64,000 nucleotides of DNA from an uncultured Collinsella sp. (lineage in GTDB: Bacteria; Actinomycetota; Coriobacteriia; Coriobacteriales; Coriobacteriaceae): the NCBI GenBank assembly GCA_900757185.1, contig CAAEMX010000060.1, positions 62,001 through 126,000 of the forward strand, given 5' to 3'. Shown here piece by piece: positions 43,938 to 53,083 of this stretch; position 1 is the stretch's first letter; each line of letters starts with the position of its first letter. Position numbers and translations under genes: made by a program. Below the pieces are notes generated by a model, which was given only the letters and a program-made list of their open reading frames with translations, had not been told where the DNA came from and ran no database searches.

Positions 43938-46073
43938 ATGGGGCGCAATAACAAGCATAAGCGTGGAGCTCGCAATAAGCGCGGGCCGGTGCGCAGCGAA
44001 CGCCGTCCGAGCCTGACCGGGCGCGTGCAGCTCCATGAGCATAGCGCCTACGTTGTAACCGAAAACGGCGACTACAAGGTCATGGGCCGCGGTAAGCGCG
44101 AGATCATGGATGGCGATACCGTAGCCGTGAGCATTAAGAACAGCCCGCACGGTGAGCGGCGCGCCGTGATCGAAGGCGTGGTTGAGCGCGCAGCCATAAG
44201 CGTGGTGGGTACGTACCAGACCGCTGGTCCGCTCGGTGTGATCGAGCCGCTCGATTCGCGCCTGAAGGCCGACTTCTTCATTCTGCCCGAGGATACCTCG
44301 GCGGATCGTCTGGGCGTTCACCCGGGTGATGCCGTTGTCGCGCGCATTTTGACCTACCCGACGCGCCTGGAATCGGGCACCGTGACGATCGAACGCCGCA
44401 TTGGCGGAGATGACGCGCCCGATTTGGGCGTTCAATACGTGATGGCGCGTTACGGCTATACCGATAGCTATCCCGAGGCCGCGCTGGACGAGGCCGAGGG
44501 GCTTTCGCTCGATGTGTCCGCGGCGCTTAAGGACCCGCTCCGCCGCGATCTGCGCGACCGCTTTGTTATCACGATCGACCCGGTCGACGCGCGCGACTTT
44601 GACGATGCCATTTCGCTTGAGCGCACGCCCGAGGGTGGCTACAAGCTGGGTGTGCATATCGCTGACGTTTCTCACTATGTGGCTTGGGACGGGCATATCG
44701 ATCTTGAGGCTCGCCATCGTACGACATCGGTGTATCTGGCCGATCGCGTGCTTCCCATGCTGCCCGAACGCCTGTCCTGTGACCTGTGTTCGCTTCGCCC
44801 TGACGAGGACCGTCTTGCGTTTACCGTTGACATTGAACTCGATGCGCAGGGTCGCGTGCGGCATTACGATCCGTACCCCAGCGTGATTCGCTCGCGTGTG
44901 CGTATGGACTATGACGGCGCCGAGGCGCTGCTGGTGCGTGCCGGCGCGGTGGAGTATGGGGTGCTGGAGGGTGCGGCCGAGGATGTTGCGGCTGCTGAGG
45001 CCTCGCGCGAGGAGGCGCTTGAGCGCGGTCTTGCGTGCGAGGAAACTGCTCGCGGCTATAACGTCGACCTCGGCGATTTTCTTGTCGCCGCCAACGAACT
45101 CGCCGAACTTCGCCGTCGTATTCGTCGTGCCCGCGGCTCAGTCGATTTTGACACGGCCGAGATTCGCGCTCTATTGGATGAGGACGGAGTACCCGTGCAG
45201 ATTGTGGCGCGCGAGCGTTCGTGTGCCACGTCGCTTATCGAGGAAGCCATGCTGCTCGCCAACGAGTGCGTTGCAGAGTGGCTGGCAGACCGTGATATCG
45301 AGGCCTGCTATCGCGTGCATGAGGATCCGAGCCCCGATAGCCTGCACGGTGCCGCCGTTGCGCTGGCGCAGCTGGGCATCATCGACGATCGCCGTGCTGC
45401 CGGTATCGCCCTGGGGAGTCCCGATGAGCTACAGGCTGCAGTTGATGCTGCCGCCGGTACGGCCAACGCACCGCTCGTCAACACGCTGCTTCTGCGCAGC
45501 ATGCAGCGCGCACTGTACAAGCCGCGCAACGAGGGCCACTTTGCGCTCGCCGCGCCGTGCTACTGTCACTTTACGAGTCCCATCCGTCGCTACCCCGATC
45601 TGGTGGTGCACCGCGTGCTCAAACTGCAGTTGGCCTATGAGCAGCTCGGCGGCAAGGACGCCCTGGTCCGTACACCGCGGCTGATCGGCAAGGGGCGCGA
45701 GTCGCTGCCGCGCATTCTGCCGCAGATCTGCCGCGCATGCAGCGATGCCGAGCGCGCGGCAGATGCCGCTAGCCATGCGACGCAAAAGATCAAGATTGCC
45801 CAGTACTATGAGGATCGCCTGGGCGAGCGCTATGCCGGAACGGTCTCATGGGTCAGCAGCATGGGCCTCTTTGTGCGCTTGGACCTGACGCAGGTCGAAG
45901 GCTTGGTTTCGATCAAGAGCCTGGGCAACGAGTGGTTCGAGTTCGACGAGGATGCGCTCACGCTCACAGGTGCCGACACGGGGACTCGCTATGAACTGGG
46001 TCAGCGCGTGATTATCGAGGTCTCGCGCGTCAATACCACGCGTGGGCACTTGGACTTTAAGCTTATCCATTAG
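43938..46073 (+). CDS. rnr: Ribonuclease R
   Basis: This 711-residue exoribonuclease degrades structured RNA 3' to 5'. The RNB catalytic aspartates are in TIDPVDARDFDDAISLE (about 211-227). YCHFTSPIRRYPDLVVHRVL is the family signature near residue 540. The S1 RNA-binding domain ends the protein (ERYAGTVSWVSSMGLFVRLD). A basic N-terminus (MGRNNKHKRGARNKRG) may hold RNA. AGGAGGC precedes the ATG. It works with tmRNA/SmpB in relatives; smpB is 8 kb downstream. Confidence 0.95.
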   Translation: MGRNNKHKRGARNKRGPVRSERRPSLTGRVQLHEHSAYVVTENGDYKVMGRGKREIMDGDTVAVSIKNSPHGERRAVIEGVVERAAISVVGTYQTAGPLGVIEPLDSRLKADFFILPEDTSADRLGVHPGDAVVARILTYPTRLESGTVTIERRIGGDDAPDLGVQYVMARYGYTDSYPEAALDEAEGLSLDVSAALKDPLRRDLRDRFVITIDPVDARDFDDAISLERTPEGGYKLGVHIADVSHYVAWDGHIDLEARHRTTSVYLADRVLPMLPERLSCDLCSLRPDEDRLAFTVDIELDAQGRVRHYDPYPSVIRSRVRMDYDGAEALLVRAGAVEYGVLEGAAEDVAAAEASREEALERGLACEETARGYNVDLGDFLVAANELAELRRRIRRARGSVDFDTAEIRALLDEDGVPVQIVARERSCATSLIEEAMLLANECVAEWLADRDIEACYRVHEDPSPDSLHGAAVALAQLGIIDDRRAAGIALGSPDELQAAVDAAAGTANAPLVNTLLLRSMQRALYKPRNEGHFALAAPCYCHFTSPIRRYPDLVVHRVLKLQLAYEQLGGKDALVRTPRLIGKGRESLPRILPQICRACSDAERAADAASHATQKIKIAQYYEDRLGERYAGTVSWVSSMGLFVRLDLTQVEGLVSIKSLGNEWFEFDEDALTLTGADTGTRYELGQRVIIEVSRVNTTRGHLDFKLIH

Positions 46074-46098
46074 CCAAATCTCGACTCATGGCGGGAGA

Positions 46099-46134
46099 GC
46101 GGAGGGCGGTCTTTCGGGGCCGCCCTCCGCATTT
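46099..46134 (+). terminator. Terminator after rnr
   Basis: GCGGAGGGCGG and CCGCCCTCCGC form a perfect 11-bp stem around TCTTTCGGGG, followed by ATTT. Confidence 0.8.
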
Positions 46135-46193
46135 GGATCATGGCTACCTTGCCGTCTGCTCGGCCGCCCGCTTACCTGCTATTCGAGAGGTAA

Positions 46194-46230
46194 AACCTAC
46201 CAAAATAAACCTGTCCCTTTTTGGCAGGTT
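46194..46230. repeat. 37-bp hairpin repeat, copy 2
   Basis: AACCTACCA and TGGCAGGTT pair with one mismatch around AAATAAACCTGTCCCTTTT. Same length and loop as the copy at 34100-34136. It lies 20 bases before the serine recombinase gene. Confidence 0.75.
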
Positions 46231-46250
46231 TACAAGAAAGCGGGGATGAG

Positions 46251-46856
46251 ATGGCGACGGTGTATGGTTATGCGCGGGTGAGTTCGCGCGATCAGAATCT
46301 TAATCGGCAGCTGGATGCGCTGGGCGCCTATGGCGTGGGCTCGGCGAATATTTATGCCGACCATGCGAGCGGCAAGGACTTCGATCGACCGCGCTATCGC
46401 GAGCTGCTGCACGTCCTGGGAGACGGGGACGTGCTGGTGGTGCTTTCTATCGACCGACTTGGTCGTAATTACTCCGAGATTCTTGAGGAATGGCGTCGCA
46501 TTACCAAGGAGCTCGGGGTTGCCATTGTGGTGTTGGACATGCCATTGCTTGACACGCGCGCCAGGGCAAGCGGCACGCCGGATGTGACTAATACCCTGAT
46601 TGCCGATATTGTGCTGCAACTGCTGAGCTACGTGGCGCAGGTGGAGCGCGAGAATATCCATCGGCGCCAAGCGGAGGGAATTGCAGCGGCGCGGGCGCGA
46701 GGGGTCCGTTTCGGTCGACCTCGCAAGCCGTGCCCTCCTCAGTTTGATCTGGTACGCGATAGCTATGAGGCGGGCAGTATTACCCGCAGCCAGGCAGCAA
46801 AGTGCCTGGGCGTGTGCGTGGGGACGTTCGATCGCTGGATGCGCGAGGCGGGGTAG
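46251..46856 (+). CDS. Serine recombinase (resolvase/invertase type)
   Basis: This 201-residue protein is a small serine recombinase. The catalytic serine lies in YGYARVSSRDQNLNRQLDAL (about 5-24), with the arginines of IDRLGRNY and ERENIHRRQAEGI. The C-terminal HTH is SITRSQAAKCLGVCVGTFDR. Length is normal for the Pin/Hin/resolvase group. ATG 46251 follows GGGGATGAG. No transposase or partner gene is next to it, so it is an orphan. A 26-bp perfect palindrome 40 bases downstream could be its site. Confidence 0.88.
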   Translation: MATVYGYARVSSRDQNLNRQLDALGAYGVGSANIYADHASGKDFDRPRYRELLHVLGDGDVLVVLSIDRLGRNYSEILEEWRRITKELGVAIVVLDMPLLDTRARASGTPDVTNTLIADIVLQLLSYVAQVERENIHRRQAEGIAAARARGVRFGRPRKPCPPQFDLVRDSYEAGSITRSQAAKCLGVCVGTFDRWMREAG

Positions 46857-46895
46857 GGGTTTGCGGCACGTCCGATTGGCGCCCACGCGAGGCGG

Positions 46896-46921
46896 TATCG
46901 GTAACAGCCCTGTTACCGATA
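46896..46921. repeat. 26-bp perfect palindrome after the serine recombinase
   Basis: TATCGGTAACAG and CTGTTACCGATA are perfect 12-bp arms around CC, with a partial outer extension CGAGG/CCTCG. No T-run follows, so a recombination or binding site is more likely than a terminator. Confidence 0.8.
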
Positions 46922-46978
46922 ATGCGACCTCGTTGAATTATTTTGTGTCGTGCGTATTTCCGAGCGGTCGGATTTGAG

Positions 46979-47005
46979 GGGCGAGCGGTAGAACGCTCGC
47001 CCTTT
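46979..47005 (+). terminator. Weak terminator before murR
   Basis: GGGCGAGCG and CGCTCGCCC form a 9-bp stem around GTAGAA, followed by TTTG. Confidence 0.6.
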
Positions 47006-47101
47006 GTGCGCCACGATGCGGCACAATGTACCGCAAAAGCTGTTTGTATCCGGTACGAATCGTTCGTTGGTCTTTAATTCTTCTCAACGGAGGTGTTTGA
47101 G

Positions 47102-47953
47102 ATGGCAAACGGATTGCTTTTGCGGCTTCGCGAGCGTGAGCTCAGCGCGAGCCCGGCGGAACGCAATGTCATCGCATATGTAAGCGCTCATCCGCACGAG
47201 GTGGTCGGGCTGTCCGTCCGCGGTCTTGCCGATGTCACGTTCTCCTCGCCCTCGAGCATTTTGCGCTTTTGCAAGCGTTTGGGTTTTGCGGGCTACAAGG
47301 AGTTCCAGCGCGAACTGATTGCCGAGCTGGCGCTCTTAGGTGACAAGAAAGACGTAGCCCTCGAGGACATCTCCATGGATGACAGCGTCGAACGTATCGT
47401 GGGGAAGGTGATGAAAAGCAACGTGCGCACGATCGAGGCGACGGCACGAACGCTCGATTACACCGTCTTGGAGCGATGCGCGGCCCGTCTTAAGCGAGCA
47501 CGCGCGGTCAATCTGTTCGGTATTGGTGCCTCCCGTTTGGTTGCGCACGATCTGGCGCAAAAGCTCATGCGTGTCGACAAAGAGTGCCATCTGTACGACG
47601 ACTGGCATGATCAGCTCTTATGTGCCAAGAACATGCATGAGGGCGATATGGCAATCGCCTTTAGCTACTCGGGCTTGACGCAAGAGGTGCTGGACTGCAC
47701 CGCCGAGGCTCAACGTCACAACTGTCCCGTTGTGGCCGTTACCAAAGTAGATGGATCATCTAAGCTTGCCACCATGGCCGATGCCGTGCTCGGCGTCGCT
47801 GCGAGTGAACCCTTGGTCCGTAGCGGTGCCATGGCTTCGCGTATGGCCCAGCTTATGGTTGTCGATGCCCTGTACGCTGCTTACGTTGCCAGCGACTACG
47901 AACGGGCGACGCATGTCATTAAGCAAAACTACATCGAGAAACAGGAAAGATGA
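47102..47953 (+). CDS. murR: MurR/RpiR-family regulator of MurNAc use
   Basis: This 283-residue regulator has an N-terminal HTH_6 domain (LSASPAERNVIAYVSAHPHE; TFSSPSSILRFCKRLGFAGY) and a C-terminal SIS sugar-phosphate domain (NLFGIGASRLVAHDLAQKL; AIAFSYSGLTQEVLDC). Regulators of this type sense MurNAc-6-phosphate or similar. It is followed 10 bases later by murQ, which supports the assignment. ATG 47102 follows GGAGG; the in-frame GTG 9 bases earlier is less likely. Confidence 0.9.
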   Translation: MANGLLLRLRERELSASPAERNVIAYVSAHPHEVVGLSVRGLADVTFSSPSSILRFCKRLGFAGYKEFQRELIAELALLGDKKDVALEDISMDDSVERIVGKVMKSNVRTIEATARTLDYTVLERCAARLKRARAVNLFGIGASRLVAHDLAQKLMRVDKECHLYDDWHDQLLCAKNMHEGDMAIAFSYSGLTQEVLDCTAEAQRHNCPVVAVTKVDGSSKLATMADAVLGVAASEPLVRSGAMASRMAQLMVVDALYAAYVASDYERATHVIKQNYIEKQER

Positions 47954-47963
47954 GGTGAATGAA

Positions 47964-48887
<924 letters not shown>

Positions 48888-48944
48888 GTGCGCGGCGTGA
48901 GCTGATATGACATCCAGACGAGATACCCAATACAAGGAGGAGTT

Positions 48945-50375
48945 ATGACGAACAAAGAGCTGGCTCAAAAGCTGCTGGACCTTTTGGGCGGTAAAGACAA
49001 CGTGCTCGCAAACGCGGCGTGCATGACGCGCCTGCGCGTGACCGTCAAAGACACGGGCAGCGTCGACACGGAGGGTATTGAGGCACTCGACGGCGTGATG
49101 GGCTTGGTCGAGGACGACACGATGCAGATCGTGCTGGGTCCGGGCAAGGTGAATAAGGTGCTCGAGGAGTTCTCCAAGCTCACCGGCCTTGCGAAAGGCG
49201 TTGCCGACGAGAGCGTGGTTGACGCTGCGGCCACAAACAAGGCCGCGCAGAAGGCAAAGTACGAGTCCAAGCCGGTTCAGGCCTTCCTCAAGAAGATTTC
49301 CAATGTCTTCGTCGCCCTGCTTCCCGGCATCATTGCGGCTGGCCTCATCAACGGTATCTGCAACGTCATTAACGTCTCGACGGCAGGCGCGCTTGCAGGC
49401 GAGTGGTGGTACCAGGGCATTCGTTCCATGGGCTGGGCCCTGTTTGCCTATCTACCCATCTTGGTGGGCTATAACGCGGCACGTGAGTTTGGCGGCTCCG
49501 CTGCGCTGGGCGGCATCGCCGGCATGATGTGTATCGCCAACAGTGCCATGCCCCTGCTTGCGCCTGGCGCGGCTGATCCTGCTACTGCCATTCTGCTGCC
49601 GCTCACCAATGCGCAGTACAACCCCGCAGCGGGCGGCATGATCGCGGCTCTTATCGCTGGCGCATTTTTTGCCTGGATGGAGCGTCAGATTCGCAAGGTT
49701 ATGCCCAACGCACTCGACACGTTCTTGTCCCCGCTGCTGGTGCTCATCATCGGCGCCTTTGCTCTGATGCTCGTCATCCAGCCGGTTGGCGCATGGCTGA
49801 CGACTGCCATCTTTAGCGTTTTGACCTTTATCTTCGAGAAGCTGGGCGTCCTGGGCGGCTATATCCTGTCGGCAGGCTTCTTGCCGCTGGTTTCCGTCGG
49901 CCTGCATCAGGCGCTCACGCCGATCCACGCTATGCTCAACGATCCCGACGGTGCTACCAAGGGTATCAATTACCTGCTTCCCATCCTTATGATGGCTGGC
50001 GGCGGCCAGGTCGGTGCCGGTCTGGCGCTGTACTTTAAGACCAAGAACGCCAAGCTCAAGAAGTACGTCGCAGAGTCCATTCCCGTTGGAATCCTGGGTG
50101 TGGGCGAGCCTCTGATGTATGCCGTTACGCTGCCGCTCGTTCGTCCGTTTGTGACGGCCTGCCTGGGTGCCGGATTTGGCGGCGCGCTCGCGGCGCTGCT
50201 TCACATCGGCACGGTTTCTCAGGGCGTTTCCGGTCTGTTTGGCCTGCTGATCGTCGTTCCTGGCCAGCAGCTCGGCTACGTTGCCGCTATGCTGCTTGCC
50301 TATGCCGCCGGCTTTGTCCTGACGTGGTTCTTTGGCGTCGACGAGCAGAAGATCAATGAGTTCTTTGGCGAGTAG
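48945..50375 (+). CDS. murP: PTS EIIBC component, MurNAc type
   Basis: This 476-residue transporter has an EIIB domain (1-90) whose phosphocysteine is in NAACMTRLRV (Cys27 or nearby), and an EIIC membrane domain from about 105 (FLKKISNVFVALLPGIIAAG) with about eight to ten helices and GEPLMYAVTLPLVRPF. No EIIA domain is fused, so it must borrow one from another PTS. Placed between murQ and mupG, it most likely brings in MurNAc or MurNAc-GlcNAc with phosphorylation at C6. AAGGAGG precedes the ATG. Confidence 0.92.
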   Translation: MTNKELAQKLLDLLGGKDNVLANAACMTRLRVTVKDTGSVDTEGIEALDGVMGLVEDDTMQIVLGPGKVNKVLEEFSKLTGLAKGVADESVVDAAATNKAAQKAKYESKPVQAFLKKISNVFVALLPGIIAAGLINGICNVINVSTAGALAGEWWYQGIRSMGWALFAYLPILVGYNAAREFGGSAALGGIAGMMCIANSAMPLLAPGAADPATAILLPLTNAQYNPAAGGMIAALIAGAFFAWMERQIRKVMPNALDTFLSPLLVLIIGAFALMLVIQPVGAWLTTAIFSVLTFIFEKLGVLGGYILSAGFLPLVSVGLHQALTPIHAMLNDPDGATKGINYLLPILMMAGGGQVGAGLALYFKTKNAKLKKYVAESIPVGILGVGEPLMYAVTLPLVRPFVTACLGAGFGGALAALLHIGTVSQGVSGLFGLLIVVPGQQLGYVAAMLLAYAAGFVLTWFFGVDEQKINEFFGE

Positions 50376-50442
50376 TTTGATATCGTGAGCCGTGTTGCTC
50401 GGGGTTCGCGGCGCGCGGCAGATTTCTTGATGCTATGGTTGT

Positions 50443-50476
50443 GCCGGCGGGGCTAACTGCTCCGCCGGCCTTTTTT
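50443..50476 (+). terminator. Terminator-like hairpin directly before mupG
   Basis: GCCGGCGG and CCGCCGGC form an 8-bp stem (extended by GGC/CT pairs) around GGCTAACTGCT, followed by CTTTTTT. The mupG Shine-Dalgarno AAAGGAG starts right after the T-run, so mupG must be reached by read-through or attenuation. Confidence 0.85.
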
Positions 50477-50492
50477 AAAGGAGCGTTGTAGC

Positions 50493-51545
50493 GTGAAAAC
50501 GGGTATTTCGATTTATCTTTCCAGCCCTTTGCAGGATATTGAGCGGACGATTGAGCGTGGTGCCGCGGCGGGTGCGCGCTACGCGTTCACCTCACTGCAT
50601 ATTCCCGAGGATGGGGGAGCGGCGTATGCCGATAAGGTCCGTCATGTGCTGTCGCTGCTCTCCGCCCGCGGCATTGCGCTCATTGCCGATGTGGGGCCTC
50701 GCACGTGCGAGTTGCTCGGGCTTGAGCGCATCGAGGACCTGCGCGATCTGGGGTTGGAATACCTTCGTTTGGACTATGGCTTTAGCGCCCAACGGGTCGC
50801 GGAGCTGTCCGGTGTATTTCGCATAGTGGTCAATGCATCGACGGTGAGTTCTGATGAAATCGCATCGTGGCGTGAGGCCGGTGCCGATGTGACTCGTTTT
50901 GCCGCCTGCCACAATTTTTACCCCAAGCCTTATACCGGTTTAGCTCTGGAGGACATTGCTCGGGTGAATCTTCGTCTTGCGGCGCTTGGATTCGAAATCA
51001 TGGCTTTTGTGCCGGGTGATGCCAACGTTCGCGGGCCGGTATTCGAGGGACTGCCGACGGTCGAGGCGCAGCGCGGCCGCGCGTCAAAGGTTGCCCTCAA
51101 CATGCTTGAGCTTGCACATGGCGCCGATTGCGACATTGTGTTGGTCGGCGACCCCGATCTTTCCGATGCGGGCTGGACGCAGTTTGCTCATGTTTCCGCC
51201 GGATACGTGGACCTGCAATGCGAGCTTGAGCCCGGTTATGCCTATGTACGTGGGCAGATTCATCACGACCGACCCGATTCGAGCACCCTCATCTTTAGGT
51301 CTCAGGAGTCGCGTACGACGCTTAAGCCGGATTCCGTGCCGATGGATGCCGGTGCCGGCCTGTCACGAAAGACGGGGTCGATCGCTGTGAGCAATAGCGG
51401 CTATGGGCGCTACGAAGGCGAGCTTGAGATTGCGCGGGTCGATCTTCCCGGTGACGAGCGCATGAACGTTGCGGGTCATATCACGCCCGAGGCAATGGAG
51501 CTGCTGCCGTTCATCAAACGCGGATTCGGGGTACGGTTCGTTTAG
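50493..51545 (+). CDS. mupG: 6-phospho-N-acetylmuramidase MupG (DUF871)
   Basis: This 350-residue protein is a TIM-barrel plus cyclophilin-like domain of the DUF871 family. It opens with TGISIYLSSPLQDIERTIE and has ADVGPRTCELLGL, YLRLDYGFS, and FAACHNFYPKPYTGLA. The characterised member MupG splits MurNAc-6P-GlcNAc into MurNAc-6P and GlcNAc. Its place behind murP gives a full path: import, cleavage, etherase. It starts with GTG after AAAGGAG. Confidence 0.92.
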   Translation: MKTGISIYLSSPLQDIERTIERGAAAGARYAFTSLHIPEDGGAAYADKVRHVLSLLSARGIALIADVGPRTCELLGLERIEDLRDLGLEYLRLDYGFSAQRVAELSGVFRIVVNASTVSSDEIASWREAGADVTRFAACHNFYPKPYTGLALEDIARVNLRLAALGFEIMAFVPGDANVRGPVFEGLPTVEAQRGRASKVALNMLELAHGADCDIVLVGDPDLSDAGWTQFAHVSAGYVDLQCELEPGYAYVRGQIHHDRPDSSTLIFRSQESRTTLKPDSVPMDAGAGLSRKTGSIAVSNSGYGRYEGELEIARVDLPGDERMNVAGHITPEAMELLPFIKRGFGVRFV

Positions 51546-51637
51546 CGTGTGACCCGTGGGCTACAATTGGCCCATCATGCGAAGGCGCCTCGTGTGGCGT
51601 GTGCCTGCGTTGGCCGATCTATATTCGGAGGATTTCC

Positions 51638-51997
51638 ATGACCGTACTGTTTGTTGAATATCCCAAGTGCTCGACCTGTAAGAAGGCCAAGGCATGGCTG
51701 GACGAACACGGGGTAGAGTATATCGACCGCGATATCGTTTTGGACAATCCCACGGCTGATGAGCTTGCGACCTGGATTGCTCGTTCGGGACTGCCGGTGC
51801 GGCGCTTCTTTAATTCGTCGGGCATGAAATATCGAGAGCTGGGCCTGAAGGCGCGTCTAGATGCGGGCATGACGGATCGGGAGTGCTACGAGCTGCTGGC
51901 GACCGACGGCATGCTGGTCAAGCGTCCGCTGTTGGTGGGCGACGACTTTGCGATTCCCGGCTTTAGGGAATCGGCTTGGGTCGAGGCGTTGCTGTAG
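51638..51997 (+). CDS. ArsC/Spx-family thioredoxin-fold protein
   Basis: This 119-residue protein has the fold and motif of the ArsC/Spx group: VEYPKCSTCKKAKAWLDEHG with C-x-x-C near residues 10-13, FNSSGMKYRELGLK, and LVKRPLLVGDDFAIPGFRES. It could be an arsenate reductase-like enzyme or a Spx/MgsR-type redox sensor; the RPLLV segment fits both. GGAGG precedes ATG 51638. No arsenic genes are near. Confidence 0.88.
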   Translation: MTVLFVEYPKCSTCKKAKAWLDEHGVEYIDRDIVLDNPTADELATWIARSGLPVRRFFNSSGMKYRELGLKARLDAGMTDRECYELLATDGMLVKRPLLVGDDFAIPGFRESAWVEALL

Positions 51998-52002
51998 CGG
52001 CT

Positions 52003-52052
52003 GCGGAAAGTGCGACCCGTTTTGAGCTTCGATTACGGGATACGGTTTCCGG
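52003..52052. repeat. Degenerate hairpin unit next to the GGAAAGTG hairpin
   Basis: GCGGAAAGTGCGACCCGTTTTGAGCTT resembles the unit at 52067-52112 (GGGAAAGTGGGGACCGGTTTGAGCTT). The two lie in tandem in the gap before the minus-strand gene at 52132. Confidence 0.55.
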
Positions 52053-52066
52053 TTGAGGGCTCGATG

Positions 52067-52112
52067 GGAAAGTGGGGACCGGTTTGAGCTTGAAATCTGG
52101 GACGCACTTTCC
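52067..52112. repeat. Hairpin GGAAAGTG/CACTTTCC
   Basis: Perfect 8-bp arms enclose a 30-base loop that begins GGGACC. It is 20 bases from the end of the minus-strand gene and may work as its transcription end. Confidence 0.6.
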
Positions 52113-52131
52113 GCCGGCAGGCTTGCCCCAG

Positions 52132-52542
52132 TCAGTCCTCCAACTGCGCCCATTCGTGCGGATCGTAGACCTTTACGTGCTTGTTGGGCTTGCCGCTCCA
52201 GTACTCCTCGTCCATAAAGGGCAGATATGCCTGAACGCCGGGGCAGATAAAGGGGATCCGCTGCTGTTGCAGTCGCTCGCGCTGGCGCTGCTCCAGGTGC
52301 GCCTCGGATATGACGGTCGGCATACCGGACAGCTCGACGAGGCTTGCCTGGATTCGCTTAAGGTCGGGGAGTCCCGCGTGCCATGACATCCGCATGATCA
52401 AAAAGGATGCACGGCGGTATTTTGCCTGCATCACCGTGATGGCGGGGCGCAGAGTGGGATGGATTTTGTCCCGTTCGGGCCAAAGGTCAGCAGTGATCTC
52501 GAGGCCCAGGGTCTCCCATAGGTAATCAAGCTCTTCGTCCAT
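52132..52542 (-). CDS. Hypothetical protein
   Basis: This 136-residue protein starts MDEELDYLWETLGLEI and ends VYDPHEWAQLED. No membrane helix or signal peptide is seen. The stretch RERLQQQRIPFICPGVQAYL, then PFM, recalls a sequence found in some winged-helix regulator relatives of Firmicutes, so it may be a piece or domain of that family, but I cannot name a function. It stands alone on the minus strand, with TGA stop. Codon use resembles neighbours. Confidence 0.65.
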   Translation of the reverse strand: MDEELDYLWETLGLEITADLWPERDKIHPTLRPAITVMQAKYRRASFLIMRMSWHAGLPDLKRIQASLVELSGMPTVISEAHLEQRQRERLQQQRIPFICPGVQAYLPFMDEEYWSGKPNKHVKVYDPHEWAQLED

Positions 52543-52707
52543 GGCGCCTCGATATCTACGTGATCATTGATGCTTCGATTGTGTTGCCTGGTGCTATCGT
52601 TTTCGCGGTAGAATCTGCCAACGGTTGACGGCTACCGCTCGCGGCGTTTTGCCCTTCGTGTACAGCGGTCGGCTTCACAGGTCCTTCACGGGTTGGACTA
52701 AATTAGG

Positions 52708-52742
52708 CCAATTTGACTGAATTTTAAAAAAGTCAAAATTGG
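52708..52742. other. AT-rich hairpin upstream of the tRNA promoter
   Basis: CCAATTTGACT pairs with AGTCAAAATTGG (one bulge) around GAATTTTAAAAA. It ends 3 bases before the -35 box, so it may act as an UP-like AT-rich element or a stop for upstream transcription. Confidence 0.45.
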
Positions 52743-52745
52743 GGC

Positions 52746-52774
52746 TTGCGTCACGGCGGTACTTCCCGTATATT
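52746..52774 (+). promoter_or_regulatory. Promoter of the tRNA-Gln/tRNA-Glu operon
   Basis: TTGCGT (52746-52751), 17 bases, TATATT (52769-52774), with the first tRNA 45 bases downstream. Confidence 0.75.
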
Positions 52775-52818
52775 TCTTTCTTGCGCAAAGGCACAGCCGA
52801 GCGCAGCGATGCAGTCAT

Positions 52819-52892
52819 TGGGATGTCGTCTAATGGCAGGACAGCGGATTCTGGTTCCGTCAATGGGGGTTCGACTCCCTCCATCCCAGCCA
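52819..52892 (+). tRNA. tRNA-Gln (anticodon CTG)
   Basis: The acceptor TGGGATG pairs with CATCCCA, the D arm is GTCT...GGAC, the anticodon stem GCGGA/TCCGT holds loop TTCTGGT (anticodon CTG), and the T arm is GGGGGTTCGACTCCC. The discriminator is G and CCA is encoded (52890-52892). The U1-A72 pair is typical of tRNA-Gln. Confidence 0.95.
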
Positions 52893-52909
52893 TTGCATTT
52901 GCTACATAT

Positions 52910-52986
52910 GGCCCGTTCGTCTAGCGGTTTAGGACGCCGCCCTCTCAAGGCGGAGATCACCAGTTCGAATCTGGTACGGGCTACCA
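52910..52986 (+). tRNA. tRNA-Glu (anticodon CTC)
   Basis: The acceptor GGCCCGT pairs with ACGGGCT, the anticodon stem CCGCC/GGCGG holds loop CTCTCAA (anticodon CTC), and the T arm is ACCAGTTCGAATCTGGT. CCA is encoded (52984-52986). It lies 17 bases after tRNA-Gln and is co-transcribed with it. Confidence 0.95.
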
Positions 52987-52996
52987 AAATTGAACG

Positions 52997-53024
52997 CCCG
53001 GGCCTCGTTAGAGACCCGGGTTTT
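52997..53024 (+). terminator. Terminator after the tRNA genes
   Basis: CCCGGGCCTC and GAGACCCGGG pair (one mismatch) around GTTA, followed by TTTT. Confidence 0.88.
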
Positions 53025-53083
53025 GTGTATTGACCGATATTTAAGGCGCGCGTTGAGTCTGCCGCCCGGACCGAGGAGTTGTC

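Noticed and set aside
52819..52986. tRNA genes as an integration site
   Set aside because: Both tRNAs are intact with encoded CCA, and no integrase or partial tRNA copy lies nearby.
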